Counted from the stretch's first letter, positions 51,498 to 60,772 are shown. The stretch is DNA of 64,000 nucleotides from Rhodobacteraceae bacterium HTCC2083 (GCA_000156115.1 DS995276.1:2898178-2962177); one strand, 5' to 3'. The notes: generated by a model from the letters alone, not told the origin. Translations and numbers: made by a program.

Positions 51498-53042
51498 ATG
51501 AAATTCAGTCGACGTCGCGCTATATTGGGTACCACAGCGATAGCTGGTCTTGCCGGCTTGGGGAGCTTCTTGCAAGGGCAGAGCGTCGAAGCGGCGGACG
51601 TGGATGAAACGCACAGACCGGCGCAATCGCCACTTGGACTAGATGACGACCTTAAGAACCCGCGTGAAATCATATCTTTAGACGGCCGCTTTCGTACTGA
51701 ACTAAATATGATGCTTGCACGCCATGACCTGCCATATGCAAGCGCGTCGCTGCGCCTTTACGAAGGCGAAATTCCCGCTCCGACATTCCGGGTGTCGCCC
51801 GGAGATGAAATGGAAATCACGCTGCACAACAGGTTTCCACCGAACCCCGATAATAATAATCCCGTCTTAAATACACCCAATCAATTCAACTCTACCAATC
51901 TGCATTTCCATGGCTTTCACGTCAGTCCAAAGGGCAACAGTGACAATGTTTATTTGCAAGTAAATCCCGGTGAGAGCTTCAACTATTTGGTGCAGTTGCC
52001 AGATGATCATCCGGCCGGGAATTATTGGTATCATCCACATCGTCATGGATCTGTAGCAGTTCAAGTGGCGTCGGGATGTGGCGGCATGATGATTGTGCGC
52101 GGGACCCTAGATGACGTCCCTGCGGTTGCTGAGGCCATTGAACGCGTCATGGTTTTCCAATGCCCGGTTGTTGATCCGAAAAGCGGCCAAGTCGACAGCT
52201 ATGACACAATTTGGACCCTCGATTCAGAACGGTTCTGGTTGGTAAATGGCGCTTATCAACCCAATATCTACATGCGCGAAGGCGAGGTCCAGCATTGGCG
52301 GTGGCTGAATGCGGGCGACGAACAGTTCTTGCCGATGACACTGGATGGACTTGAACTTCATGAGATTGGCTTTGACGGTAACCCTTACGATCAGGCGCGC
52401 CAAACGGATGAAATCCAAATCGCCCCCGGCAATCGGTCGAACATTATGGTCAAGGCCTTAAAGGTTGGTGTCTACGACTTGCTGCGCCCGGCGTTCACCC
52501 AAGGGAAAACCAAAATTCCAGAAGTGCAGATGGCGAAAGTGATCGTCTTGCCCGCAGACACGGACCGGATCGCGCCGAGCGTGAAAAAAGGCACCCGCAT
52601 TCCGCAAGGTCCGTTGCCAAAGAACGTGGTGCTGACCGATATTACGGACGCGGAAATTGCTAACCGCCGGCAGATCGTATTGGGCGTTAAGGAAACGCCA
52701 GGTATGTACAAGGACATTGTTTTCACACTTAACGGAGAACCTTTTGATCCGTCCCGCGATGATATTACAGCCAAACTAGGCGAAGCTGAGGAATGGGAGT
52801 TCGTGAACACTACTCCTTATCCACATCCAATCCACGTGCACGTGAACCCAATGCAAGTGACGCATTTGAATGGCGAGCCATTGGCCTACAAACATTGGCA
52901 GGATACTATCGCAGTCCCCGCTGCCGGTACGGCTACGGTGCGTATGCGTTTCACAGAGTTTGATGGGCGGTTTGTCATGCACTGCCATATTTTACCACAT
53001 GAGGACCTAGGGATGATGCTGAATGTCAATATTGAAGCTTAG
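51498..53042 (+). CDS. Tat-exported multicopper oxidase
   Basis: A 514-residue multicopper oxidase with Tat signal (MKFSRRRAILGTTAIAGLAG). Copper motifs are LHFHGFH (about 135-141), YWYHPHRHG (177-184), HPIHVHVNPM and, at the C terminus, HCHILPHEDLGM carrying type 1 Cys/His/Met ligands. It has three cupredoxin domains, like bilirubin oxidase/CotA/CueO relatives, and reduces oxygen to water in the periplasm. It is the first gene of an overlapping operon; cytochrome c starts inside its 3' end, suggesting that it may be the terminal oxidase of this system. Confidence 0.93.
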   Translation: MKFSRRRAILGTTAIAGLAGLGSFLQGQSVEAADVDETHRPAQSPLGLDDDLKNPREIISLDGRFRTELNMMLARHDLPYASASLRLYEGEIPAPTFRVSPGDEMEITLHNRFPPNPDNNNPVLNTPNQFNSTNLHFHGFHVSPKGNSDNVYLQVNPGESFNYLVQLPDDHPAGNYWYHPHRHGSVAVQVASGCGGMMIVRGTLDDVPAVAEAIERVMVFQCPVVDPKSGQVDSYDTIWTLDSERFWLVNGAYQPNIYMREGEVQHWRWLNAGDEQFLPMTLDGLELHEIGFDGNPYDQARQTDEIQIAPGNRSNIMVKALKVGVYDLLRPAFTQGKTKIPEVQMAKVIVLPADTDRIAPSVKKGTRIPQGPLPKNVVLTDITDAEIANRRQIVLGVKETPGMYKDIVFTLNGEPFDPSRDDITAKLGEAEEWEFVNTTPYPHPIHVHVNPMQVTHLNGEPLAYKHWQDTIAVPAAGTATVRMRFTEFDGRFVMHCHILPHEDLGMMLNVNIEA

Positions 53043-53322
53043 CGCGGTGTTCTGGCTATTGCCCTTCGCGGCGCAGGCCCAAAACAGCAATATTCCACCA
53101 CAGGCCACCAATTGTGTGTCGTGCCATTCCTCCGACGGAAACCCGTTGGTTGCTGGCGTGCCGATATTGTCGGGCCAACGTGCGCTGTATCTAGAATCTG
53201 CGTTGCGATCCTACCGTGAGGGTCGCCGCACAGGCGGGTCGGCAGACGTTATGCAGACATACACCAAAGACCTGACTGACGAAGACATCAAGGAGATCGC
53301 CGCATGGTTTGCCGCAAACTAA
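53023..53322 (+). CDS. Monohaem class I cytochrome c (c553-like)
   Basis: A 99-residue protein with signal peptide (MSILKLSAVFWLLPFAAQAQ), haem motif CVSCH, an axial Met probably in SADVMQTY, and the C-terminal helix DEDIKEIAAWFAAN. It overlaps the oxidase gene by 20 bases and the next gene by 19. It probably carries electrons in the periplasm from the GMC dehydrogenase encoded downstream to the multicopper oxidase or to the respiratory chain. Confidence 0.92.
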   Translation: MSILKLSAVFWLLPFAAQAQNSNIPPQATNCVSCHSSDGNPLVAGVPILSGQRALYLESALRSYREGRRTGGSADVMQTYTKDLTDEDIKEIAAWFAAN

Positions 53323-53999
53323 TCGCCGCCGCTTTTGTGGTATTTTCCGCAGCCCCGGTCGCTGCCCAAGACAATCTGTTGTATCTGACGACAGAAGCAG
53401 GCGAAGATCGCTTGTTGGGGGCAGAGCTGAACCGGGATTACTTCAGCCTTGCAAGTTATCTGGAATATGAGCAGGTTTTGACGTTTTGCGGCCCTGCATC
53501 GGTCTCAGCAGTTGCCAATTCGCTCAATATTGATCGCCCGTCGCCAGATCGGCTGTACCCTTGGACATTATTCACCCAAGACTTACTGTTCAACGCAGCC
53601 AATCAAAAGCTCAAGCCCTATGGCATGGTTGAGCATGAAGGGCTGACGCTTGCGGAATTGGACCAGTTCATCGAAAATTTGGGGCTTGCCGCAGACCATC
53701 ACTTTGCCGATGAAACCTCTGTTGATGAGCTCCGCGAAATGATCCAAACGACACTTTCGGATCGTGATGCGCGTTTGATCGTAAACTATTCGCGGCAAGC
53801 TTTGCCGCAAACTGGCGATGGGCATATCTCCCCGATTGGTGCATATGATGCGGATACCGACAGCGTTTTGATCCTTGATGTCGCAAAGTACAAATACCCA
53901 CCGGTTTGGATCAGCATCCAGAAACTGCACGATGGGATGATGATGATTGATAGCGGCTCAAGTCGCTCACGTGGCTTTGTTCAGGTAAGCTTGCAGTGA
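53304..53999 (+). CDS. Exported phytochelatin-synthase-like cysteine peptidase
   Basis: A 231-residue protein with signal peptide (LIAAAFVVFSAAPVAAQD). The papain-like phytochelatin synthase triad is visible: Cys62 in TFCGPASVSAVANSL, His174 in GDGHISPIGAY and Asp192 in LILDVAKYKYPPVWI. Spacing between His and Asp (18) equals that of plant PCS1. Bacterial homologues mostly hydrolyse glutathione to gamma-Glu-Cys and Gly. Location in the periplasm next to a copper oxidase suggests a thiol/metal-related role. Confidence 0.88.
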   Translation: MVCRKLIAAAFVVFSAAPVAAQDNLLYLTTEAGEDRLLGAELNRDYFSLASYLEYEQVLTFCGPASVSAVANSLNIDRPSPDRLYPWTLFTQDLLFNAANQKLKPYGMVEHEGLTLAELDQFIENLGLAADHHFADETSVDELREMIQTTLSDRDARLIVNYSRQALPQTGDGHISPIGAYDADTDSVLILDVAKYKYPPVWISIQKLHDGMMMIDSGSSRSRGFVQVSLQ

Positions 54000-54469
54000 C
54001 AACCCAACGCCTGTCTCGCAGAGCAATTCTTAGCGGCACGTGCTGCGCTTTGGTCCTTGCCCCCACAGCGCATGCCGGTGGGCTTGCTGCGCTTTATGAC
54101 GATACCATCTGGGATGCGCTCATGCGCGCAATCGCAGGACCGGTGGAGCTTTCACCACCATTGTCCGCAGCACTGACACGAGACTTTGATGCAAAGTTTG
54201 GCATGCCAGCGCTGCGCAATTTAGTTGATCGCTTTGGTCGCAACGGCGTTGCAACTGTGCTTGATCCGCAGCCAGATCCATTTGAAAATCAGGTACAATG
54301 GATCGCGGAGTACCTCTTTACTGGCTCTGCCGATCCGTCCGATGACGATGCACGAATGATTAACTACCCCTATGCGTTGGGTTGGAAGTCGCTCCGTTTT
54401 GCCAAAACTCCGGGCCTTTGTTTGGGGCCAGAGTTTGGGTATTGGCTGCAACCATGGAGTGCCGCATGA
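53996..54469 (+). CDS. Tat-signal small subunit of a GMC dehydrogenase (GDH gamma / gluconate dehydrogenase subunit 3-like)
   Basis: A 157-residue protein starting with GTG inside the previous stop. A Tat signal (QRLSRRAILSGTCCALVLAP) is followed by a helical domain ending in TPGLCLGPEFGYWLQPWSAA. Size, signal and position directly before a GMC gene that lacks its own signal match the hitch-hiker/gamma subunits of FAD-dependent sugar dehydrogenases, which carry the catalytic subunit through the Tat pore. It overlaps the GMC start by four bases. Confidence 0.82.
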   Translation: MTTQRLSRRAILSGTCCALVLAPTAHAGGLAALYDDTIWDALMRAIAGPVELSPPLSAALTRDFDAKFGMPALRNLVDRFGRNGVATVLDPQPDPFENQVQWIAEYLFTGSADPSDDDARMINYPYALGWKSLRFAKTPGLCLGPEFGYWLQPWSAA

Positions 54470-56082
54470 CTGATTTAAATGCAGATATTGTTGTTGTGGG
54501 ATCAGGCATGGCCGGGGCGCATCTGTCTCGCAGCCTTGCCGAAGCAGGCCGCGATGTTTTGGTGCTTGAGGCAGGTGGGCGTAAATCACGCGCCGAATAT
54601 CTAAGCGATTTTTACCAAAACCCGGTGAAGGGGCCACAAGCTCCTTATCCAAGTCAAGACAGTGCGCCACACCCAACCGATACTGACTACGACAGCTTTT
54701 ATGACCAAGCTGGGCCTGAAATGTTTGTCGGTGCCTATCTGCGGATTTATGGCGGCACGACATGGCATTGGACGGGGTTTGCCGATCGTTTGCGCCCTGC
54801 GGATTTTCAAGGGGCCACGCTGTATGCACGCGGCACGGACTGGCCGATTAACTATGAAGAACTGGTCCCGTTTTACGAAAAGGCCGAGGCGCGTTGGGGT
54901 GTATCCGGGGACCCAGATTATACATGGGGATCACCGCGCAAACCCGGCGAAGGCTATATGATGCCGCCGATCCCAGCGTCTTATATGGATCTTCAAATCC
55001 AAAAAGCGTTGGATCAGATGGATCTGACCTCCAAGCGATTTTCGCACGCGCGAAATTCGGTGATCTTTGATGGACGTCCGCCGTGTTGCGGCAACAATAC
55101 CTGTGTGCCAATCTGTCCGATTGCCGCTAAATACGACGCTTCGGTTGATATGGATAAGGCTGTCGCCGCAGGTGCGCGGATTGAATTAGAGGCGCTTGTG
55201 ACCTTCATCGAAATCGACAGTGATCAAAAAGTAGCTTCGCTTACGATCCGGCGCCCTGACGGCAGTACGCAGAAGGTGACTGCCAACACATTTGTGCTGG
55301 GTTGTCATGCTGTTGAAAATCCGCGGCTGTTGCTGAATTCTAAACAAGAAACCGCACCCAACGGTGTCGCCAACGGGACGGATCAAGTTGGTCGGTATTT
55401 GTTGTCGCAATACAATGTTGATGTCACCGGTGAAGTCACCGATCCAGTTTATCCTTATCGTGGGCCACAGCAAACCTCTGGCATTATTGAATTTCGTGAC
55501 GGTGATTTTCGCAAAACCTATGCCCCTTTTGGAACATCTTTTATGAACAATGGTTGGAGCGGGAATGCCGACGCGACCAAACTATCCAAAGAGTTGATCG
55601 GCAAGGGGATGCGCGGGGCGGCATTGGTTCAGGAGTTGAACGACCAAATCGGACGGCACGTGCGTCTGAATTCATCGGCCGAGACGCTGGGCGACGCAGA
55701 CAATCGCATCACACTCTCTGATCTGCTGGACAGTTCTGGCGTACCCAAACCCCGCGTGGCGTTTACCGTGGACGACTATACACGCGCTGGACTTAAGGTT
55801 GCTACAGAGACCAACCAGAAGGTTCTCGAATTGATGGGGGCAAAAAACGTAACGTCCGACACACCCTATCTGTCCAATGCGATTATCGCTGGTACGACGC
55901 GCATGGGAGTGGACCCTGCGACATCTGTGGTGCGCGCCGATATGCAAACACACCAGCACAAAAATTTATATATCCTCGGTGCATCGACCCATGTCAGCGC
56001 CCCAGTCAACGCCCCATCTTTAACCATCGCCGCAATGGGGATACGGCTGGCCGCGCATCTGGACCTTACTGCAAATGAATAA
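54466..56082 (+). CDS. GMC-family FAD dehydrogenase, FAD-GDH-like with iron-sulfur motif
   Basis: A 538-residue GMC oxidoreductase. The FAD-binding GSGMAGAHLSRSLAEAG is near the N terminus and GTTRMG plus GASTHVSAPVNAPSLTIAA near the C terminus. Cys207, Cys208, Cys213 and Cys217 (CCGNNTCVPIC) match the 3Fe-4S ligand pattern of bacterial FAD-glucose dehydrogenase. No signal peptide is present; export would rely on the Tat small subunit just upstream. It probably oxidises a sugar or polyol in the periplasm and passes electrons through the Fe-S cluster to the operon's cytochrome c. Confidence 0.92.
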   Translation: MTDLNADIVVVGSGMAGAHLSRSLAEAGRDVLVLEAGGRKSRAEYLSDFYQNPVKGPQAPYPSQDSAPHPTDTDYDSFYDQAGPEMFVGAYLRIYGGTTWHWTGFADRLRPADFQGATLYARGTDWPINYEELVPFYEKAEARWGVSGDPDYTWGSPRKPGEGYMMPPIPASYMDLQIQKALDQMDLTSKRFSHARNSVIFDGRPPCCGNNTCVPICPIAAKYDASVDMDKAVAAGARIELEALVTFIEIDSDQKVASLTIRRPDGSTQKVTANTFVLGCHAVENPRLLLNSKQETAPNGVANGTDQVGRYLLSQYNVDVTGEVTDPVYPYRGPQQTSGIIEFRDGDFRKTYAPFGTSFMNNGWSGNADATKLSKELIGKGMRGAALVQELNDQIGRHVRLNSSAETLGDADNRITLSDLLDSSGVPKPRVAFTVDDYTRAGLKVATETNQKVLELMGAKNVTSDTPYLSNAIIAGTTRMGVDPATSVVRADMQTHQHKNLYILGASTHVSAPVNAPSLTIAAMGIRLAAHLDLTANE

Positions 56083-57436
56083 GGCGACACTGCCGCTTTT
56101 GTTTGCATTGGTGTTGCTGGGAAACGGCCTTCGTTCTGTGATCAGTTCGACGGTATTCGTCTCCGAAGGGACTTTCGCGAGCTTTCTGAAGATTTCAATC
56201 TCGCAAACATCCGCAATCATCGAATTGCTACTTGGGGCCGTTTTGCTGTCTCTTTTAGTCTCTCCGTGGATGATTTCCCGGTTTTCGATCAGGTCAATCA
56301 CGACATCGATGTGTCTGATCGCCAGTGGTGCGTCCTTTGGGCTTGCGGCCATGTTCTGGATAGCCCCTCCTGTTGCGACGCGCGAAGCGTTGGTTGTGGT
56401 CTTGTTTCCTCTCATAGGGTTTTCGCTGGCCTCAATGGCGCCGGTGGCACAAATATTGACCGGATGGGGCGGCGACAAACACTCTAAATTGCTGACAGGT
56501 GTCTGGGCCGTAGCAATGCCCGCTGCGTTCCTGGTGACACCGCAGTTAGTACGTGTGATCGCGCCACGTTACGGGCTGGAACTCTTCTTTGCAGGCTTCG
56601 CGGTTTTGCCCGTCGTCTTGATCGCAGCGATCTGGGCCGTGCGCGAGCCCATGACACCCCCACAAAAAAACGGTGTTGCTCCGTCGCTTGCCGCGCTTAT
56701 GCCCGCGATTTTAACCTTGGCAATCTTTGAGATCATGACCCTGCTCGTGACGATATCGGGTATCTCATCGATCATGACCCAAGCCATGGCTGTGTTGTTT
56801 GTTATCGTGCTGGGCTACCTGTTTTACAGCCAAAGACATCAAGCAAATAAAGGTCGCGCTGATAGCGCCATGTTGAATATTTTTGTATTTTTGTTCTTTG
56901 TGAATATTGCGACAACAGGATTTTATGACACGGCCTTTCTGGTTCTTCATATGTGCTCGAATACATTAATTGCAGATCGCGCCACCATTGGGGCTCTGGC
57001 GCAGGTTTGTGCCGCGATGGCAGCAACCGCCTTGCTGGCGCGTTTCCAACTGCAGCGAGTAATCATGGTGCTTGGCGCAGTCATTGTGACGATCGGCCTC
57101 GGGTCTTACATGCTCTATTTTACACTTTTGATTTTCGAAGCCGCCATCGTCTCTAAGGCGATCACAGGATTTGGAATGGGTTTGTTGACCACCGCTGCAA
57201 TTTTTACCGTGTCTAATGCAGGGGCCAAAACGGCCAACCTCTCACTATTCATTGCCTTTGTTGTCATCATTGGCACAGAGGTAGGATTGGAGCTGTTCGA
57301 GATTTTCGTGCAGGTGGCAGACCTTGTGCAAATTGCATCAGATACAACCTACATGACAATCTTTATCACCCAGATCGTTTTTGTGATTATGGCAATACCA
57401 TTTTTGTTCTTAAGACCGAGGGCAATGAAGGTCTAA
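56075..57436 (+). CDS. MFS transporter
   Basis: A 453-residue protein with 12 hydrophobic segments and major-facilitator layout, including a loop-rich centre near residues 190-270 (VREPMTPPQKN; YSQRHQANKGR). It overlaps the GMC stop by eight bases and ends the operon. It may import the oxidised product of the periplasmic dehydrogenase or export a metabolite. The specific family within MFS was not recognised. Confidence 0.85.
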   Translation: MNKATLPLLFALVLLGNGLRSVISSTVFVSEGTFASFLKISISQTSAIIELLLGAVLLSLLVSPWMISRFSIRSITTSMCLIASGASFGLAAMFWIAPPVATREALVVVLFPLIGFSLASMAPVAQILTGWGGDKHSKLLTGVWAVAMPAAFLVTPQLVRVIAPRYGLELFFAGFAVLPVVLIAAIWAVREPMTPPQKNGVAPSLAALMPAILTLAIFEIMTLLVTISGISSIMTQAMAVLFVIVLGYLFYSQRHQANKGRADSAMLNIFVFLFFVNIATTGFYDTAFLVLHMCSNTLIADRATIGALAQVCAAMAATALLARFQLQRVIMVLGAVIVTIGLGSYMLYFTLLIFEAAIVSKAITGFGMGLLTTAAIFTVSNAGAKTANLSLFIAFVVIIGTEVGLELFEIFVQVADLVQIASDTTYMTIFITQIVFVIMAIPFLFLRPRAMKV

Positions 57437-57607
57437 ATACATTCGTTCAGGGAACAGCATAATGCACTGTAGGCTCTCAACGGCCATTCGCTACTTTACG
57501 TATTAATGTCTGCTCTAAGGTGACAGTCTCCATACACGCTGGTCGTCATGCATAAAGCACACCTCAGCTCAGGCGAAGCCAAGCCCACTGCATGAAAAGG
57601 CCATCGC

Positions 57608-57722
57608 AGTCAGGTACAAAACACTTCTTAATGACGGAAAGCGGAACGGACAAGGCACCTTCACTTTTGCTGATGGCCGCGAAATCGTTGGTGAATTTAA
57701 GGATGATGAATTAGCCAACTAA
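57608..57722 (+). pseudogene. MORN-repeat protein C-terminal remnant
   Basis: The frame ending at TAA 57720-57722 reads LLNDGKRNGQGTFTFADG then REIVGEFKDDELAN, one to two MORN repeats. No start or ribosome site is left. The surrounding gap 57437-58244 has no complete gene. Confidence 0.55.
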
Positions 57723-57929
57723 CCCGCAGCCCCTGTGTTTATCGCGCGGGCACTGAAGTTAGCGCCGCCACTTCCTGCTGACCAGCCCTCACCGCCTTGC
57801 GAAGTCTTGCGCTCCAATACAGCAACGCTCACGTACAGATCCCCCTCCTCGAATGCTAGTATAATGAAGCTTAGTTGCATATCCGAACACGTTGGCCCGC
57901 GTGGCATAGACTTTAGCTTAATTCAAACG

Positions 57930-58040
57930 TCATACTAAAGCTCGACAGACAAAGGGTGTACATTTAGGCGGATAAAAATATCCATGAAATTCTCATGCTA
58001 TTGTTATCAATGATAATTTCAGCATTAAGTAGCGCCCTCA
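57930..58040 (-). repeat. Dispersed repeat B, copy 3 (inverted)
   Basis: The reverse complement contains ACTTAATGCTGAAATTATCA, ATTTTTATCC and GCTTTAGTATGA, as in copies 1 and 2, but in opposite orientation and shorter. Copies 2 and 3 thus face each other across the RiPP and dehydrogenase loci. Confidence 0.65.
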
Positions 58041-58244
58041 CGAAGGGATGGCTCCGCCAGTAGGCACAACCCCTTAGCATTGATCTTGCAACATAAGACT
58101 ACTGCGCCCTTAGAGTTCCTGCAACAAAATGAGTGGTATCACAAAAAGGAATCTCGTCGAAAGAGTGAGTCGGAAAATGAAGAGATCCGCAAGCAACGGC
58201 CACAATAGGGCGACGTATCAGAATGGCGACGGACAGACAGTTTC

Positions 58245-59057
58245 TTAATTCGCGTTTATTATCGTTGTGGTTGGATAAGGTATGTCGACACCGCCCTTAT
58301 CAAAAGCTTCTTTGACTGATCGCGTCATGTCAAATTTGATATGCCAATAATCACTACGATCGCACCATACTCTTACGGTAAAGTCGACTGAGCTGTTGTT
58401 GAGTTTGCCAACTTTTATCAATGGTTCAGGGTTGGTGTGGATGCGCTTATCATTGGAGATTAAATTGACCAATATGTCTTCTGTAACTTGCAGATCACTT
58501 CCGTAAGAGATGCTAAAAACTAAATCTACGCGACGAGTGTCATAGGCAGAATAATTTGAGATCGATGCCCCCCAAATTTGCCCATTAGGAACGATAACTT
58601 GGATATTATCAGGAGTCGCAAGCTCGGTAGTAAAAATTGATATTTCTTTAACTGTGCCGGCACTCCCACCGAAAGAAACATAGTCGCCCTTCTGAAACGG
58701 GCGAAAAGCAATCAGCATTATACCTGCTGCAAAGTTGGAAAGCGTACCTTGGAGAGCTAACCCAACAGCCAAGCTTGCCGCTCCAAGTAGGGCGATTATG
58801 GAAGTAGTTTGCACACCAAATTTGTTCAAAATTACTGTGCCACCAAAGATAAGTATTAAAACTTGCGCTATTTTGCTTAGGAAAACAAACAGCGTGTCGT
58901 CTAATTTTTCATATTTATATCCAATATAAATGATCCTTTTTTTTATCCACGTCGAACACCACAAGGTGAGAAAAAGTATAACTGCAGCAACCACAATATT
59001 TGTTACTGTATTTTCTAGCCATTCTGCGGCAAAAAAACTATTTATTAAATTTTTCAC
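58245..59057 (-). CDS. MscS-family mechanosensitive channel
   Basis: A 270-residue small-conductance mechanosensitive channel. Three transmembrane segments occur in the first 120 residues, with the pore-lining TM3 ALLGAASLAVGLALQGTLSNFAAGIMLIAFRPFQKGD carrying the classical Gly/Ala pattern. The beta and alpha-beta cage domains follow. GTG at 59057 preceded by GAGGG at 7 bases is chosen; the longer frame reads through an IS remnant. It releases solutes on osmotic downshock. The gene is more AT-rich than its neighbours, compatible with transfer. Confidence 0.92.
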   Translation of the reverse strand: MKNLINSFFAAEWLENTVTNIVVAAVILFLTLWCSTWIKKRIIYIGYKYEKLDDTLFVFLSKIAQVLILIFGGTVILNKFGVQTTSIIALLGAASLAVGLALQGTLSNFAAGIMLIAFRPFQKGDYVSFGGSAGTVKEISIFTTELATPDNIQVIVPNGQIWGASISNYSAYDTRRVDLVFSISYGSDLQVTEDILVNLISNDKRIHTNPEPLIKVGKLNNSSVDFTVRVWCDRSDYWHIKFDMTRSVKEAFDKGGVDIPYPTTTIINAN

Positions 59058-59106
59058 ATTATTACCCTCTTGGTAGCCTAGACGAACCTGCGAGTCACTT
59101 CCGTTG

Positions 59107-59270
59107 TTACTGTAGCTTGTCTCTGAGCGCTTAGTAAGGAGTCTGACTGTTGTGTGCGCCGTGGGGTCTAGCAAAGTTGTAAAAGCGCTCCCATTCGTCG
59201 AGTTTAGCCTCCAGATTAACGTCGCCTTTATAGCTGAGAAGTTGGTAGAAATCTTGCTGGTCGGGTAATC
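59107..59270 (-). pseudogene. C-terminal remnant of an IS transposase (integrase-core type)
   Basis: The minus strand reads LPDQQDFYQLLSYKGDVNLE, AKLDEWERFYNFARPHGAHN and SQTPY, then a stop where the family has Glu, then ALRDKLQ. This is the tail of an rve-type transposase. The nonsense codon and missing catalytic half make it inactive. Confidence 0.8.
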
Positions 59271-59334
59271 CCCCCTAAAATTAGTGGTGTTCAAAAGTAG
59301 AATTTTCTCGCCAAGATATCTGAGGAGATTTACG

Positions 59335-59460
59335 ATGAAGAATGGACGATTTAGCGACGCACAGATCATGGGCGTGTTGAAGCAGGCTGAAGGCGGTGCG
59401 CCGGTCTCGGAGCTTTGCCGGGAACATGGGATGAGCAGCGCCAGTTTCTACCAAGACCCA
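59335..59460 (+). pseudogene. Truncated IS3-type orfA
   Basis: After GGAG the frame starts MKNGRFSDAQIMGVLKQAEG and continues VSELCREHGMSSASFYQ, the helix-turn-helix N terminus of IS3/IS407-group orfA. It breaks off at about residue 41, where family members continue with YKWKAKYGG. The flanking TTAGTGGTGTTCAAAAGTAG resembles the IS left end. Confidence 0.8.
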
Positions 59461-59469
59461 TTTCACGGC

Positions 59470-59608
59470 GGCGCTTGCTTTAGATTACCCGTAAGCCCCA
59501 CTGCCCACGCCCGTTGCGTTTGATGTGCAGCCAAAGACCTTCACCATCGTTTTGCTTGCTAGGGGCAAGGCTTTTCATTGTGAGTGCTGTTAACGTCTTA
59601 CTATTCAC
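59470..59608 (-). pseudogene. N-terminal fragment of a phage-type integrase
   Basis: From GTG 59608 the minus strand reads LTALTMKSLAPSKQNDGEGL then WLHIKRNGRGQWGLRVI, the arm-binding DUF4102 domain of tyrosine recombinases. The frame then runs into the truncated orfA junction, so the catalytic part is missing. It marks another island edge. 59609-59845 holds no recognisable gene. Confidence 0.65.
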
Positions 59609-59845
59609 CTGATCCGCCGTCTATAGACGGACTGTAGCTGTGTATGACAAGATGAATTATGTCAGTTAATTTATTTTTTTCAGAATATTACGAGATTTTC
59701 ATTGGCGAGGCGATACACTCTGAATCAGCGTTTCATTGACCCTCGACCGAACCAGCCATTACCATTTTTCACAGTTTGAAATTTGCAAATGAAACGGGTC
59801 CAAGATCCCGACGCAATCGTGTGCGTTTTGTCCGTTGGCCTGAAG

Positions 59846-60772
59846 CTATTGTGGGATCGTGCGCGCTGTGACCCGTTCACGGTGGATCATATAAAGCCCC
59901 GCTCCGATAATTATCACAATTCCCGTCAGGCTAAGCGTATTTGGAAAATCATTAAAAATGAAATAACCAAAAAAAGTAGCCACAGGCAGCTCAAAATACT
60001 GGAGCGGCGCCAAAGTGGATGAAGGTGCCAGAGACAAAGCATAGGTCATCATCATATGGCTGATCGTCGCGAAGAACCCTGCGCCAATAAGCCAGAGCCA
60101 AGCAAGACCCACCGGCCAGATTGGGTCAAACAGGTCAGAGCCTGAGCCTTGCGCCAAAAGCAAGATCGGAATGCCAAACAAGCTGGCAATCAGACCTGTA
60201 TGAAATTGCAGGCTCACAGGATGCATCTGCCGCGATAGGGTACGGGTCACCAAAATGTAGAATGCGAAGGCAAGTGCTGTGCCAAGTGGAATGAACGCAA
60301 CGGCGCCAAAGTTCGCAAAACTTGGTTGAATGACGAACAAGACACCAACGAATCCTACCAAAGCGGCCCCCACACGGCGCGGAACTACCTCTTCGCCGAG
60401 GTAAAACTTACCAATTAGTAGCACAATGAAAGGCGCGACAAAGACAATCGCCAACGCGTCAGCGAGCGGCATAACGCGGATCGCGGCGATAAAACAAAAC
60501 GTCGCGAACAACAAAAGCAACGCGCGTGAGACCAAGGTGGGTACATGCGCGCGTGCCACCTTCAACGATAGCCCCATGATCCAAATGAAAGGTGCCATCA
60601 AAGCGCACTGAATCAGAAACCGCGCTGCTGTAATTTGCCCGACTGGTACATTTGAGGAAGCGAGCTTGGCTGCAACGTCTAGCAAAGGTGCTGTCAAACA
60701 AAACCCAAGCATGAGCGCGACACCCGTAAGTACGCGATCTGGTGTTGGAGCAGGGGAGGGAGTGGTAATCAT
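59846..60772 (-). CDS. EamA/DMT-family transporter
   Basis: A 308-residue protein with ten transmembrane segments and two EamA repeats (about residues 15-145 and 155-290), including the RFLIQCALMAPFIWIMG and FVAPFIVLLIGKFYLGEEV regions. The ATG at 60772 is chosen; a GTG ten codons earlier is possible and neither has a clear ribosome site. A small-metabolite exporter is likely. It stands alone between mobile debris and the CitE operon. Confidence 0.87.
   Translation of the reverse strand: MITTPSPAPTPDRVLTGVALMLGFCLTAPLLDVAAKLASSNVPVGQITAARFLIQCALMAPFIWIMGLSLKVARAHVPTLVSRALLLLFATFCFIAAIRVMPLADALAIVFVAPFIVLLIGKFYLGEEVVPRRVGAALVGFVGVLFVIQPSFANFGAVAFIPLGTALAFAFYILVTRTLSRQMHPVSLQFHTGLIASLFGIPILLLAQGSGSDLFDPIWPVGLAWLWLIGAGFFATISHMMMTYALSLAPSSTLAPLQYFELPVATFFGYFIFNDFPNTLSLTGIVIIIGAGLYMIHRERVTARTIPQ

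Noticed and set aside
58245-59369. 374-residue mechanosensitive channel with a long N-terminal domain
   Set aside because: The first 104 codons are translated IS debris; GTG 59057 with GAGGG upstream starts the genuine channel.
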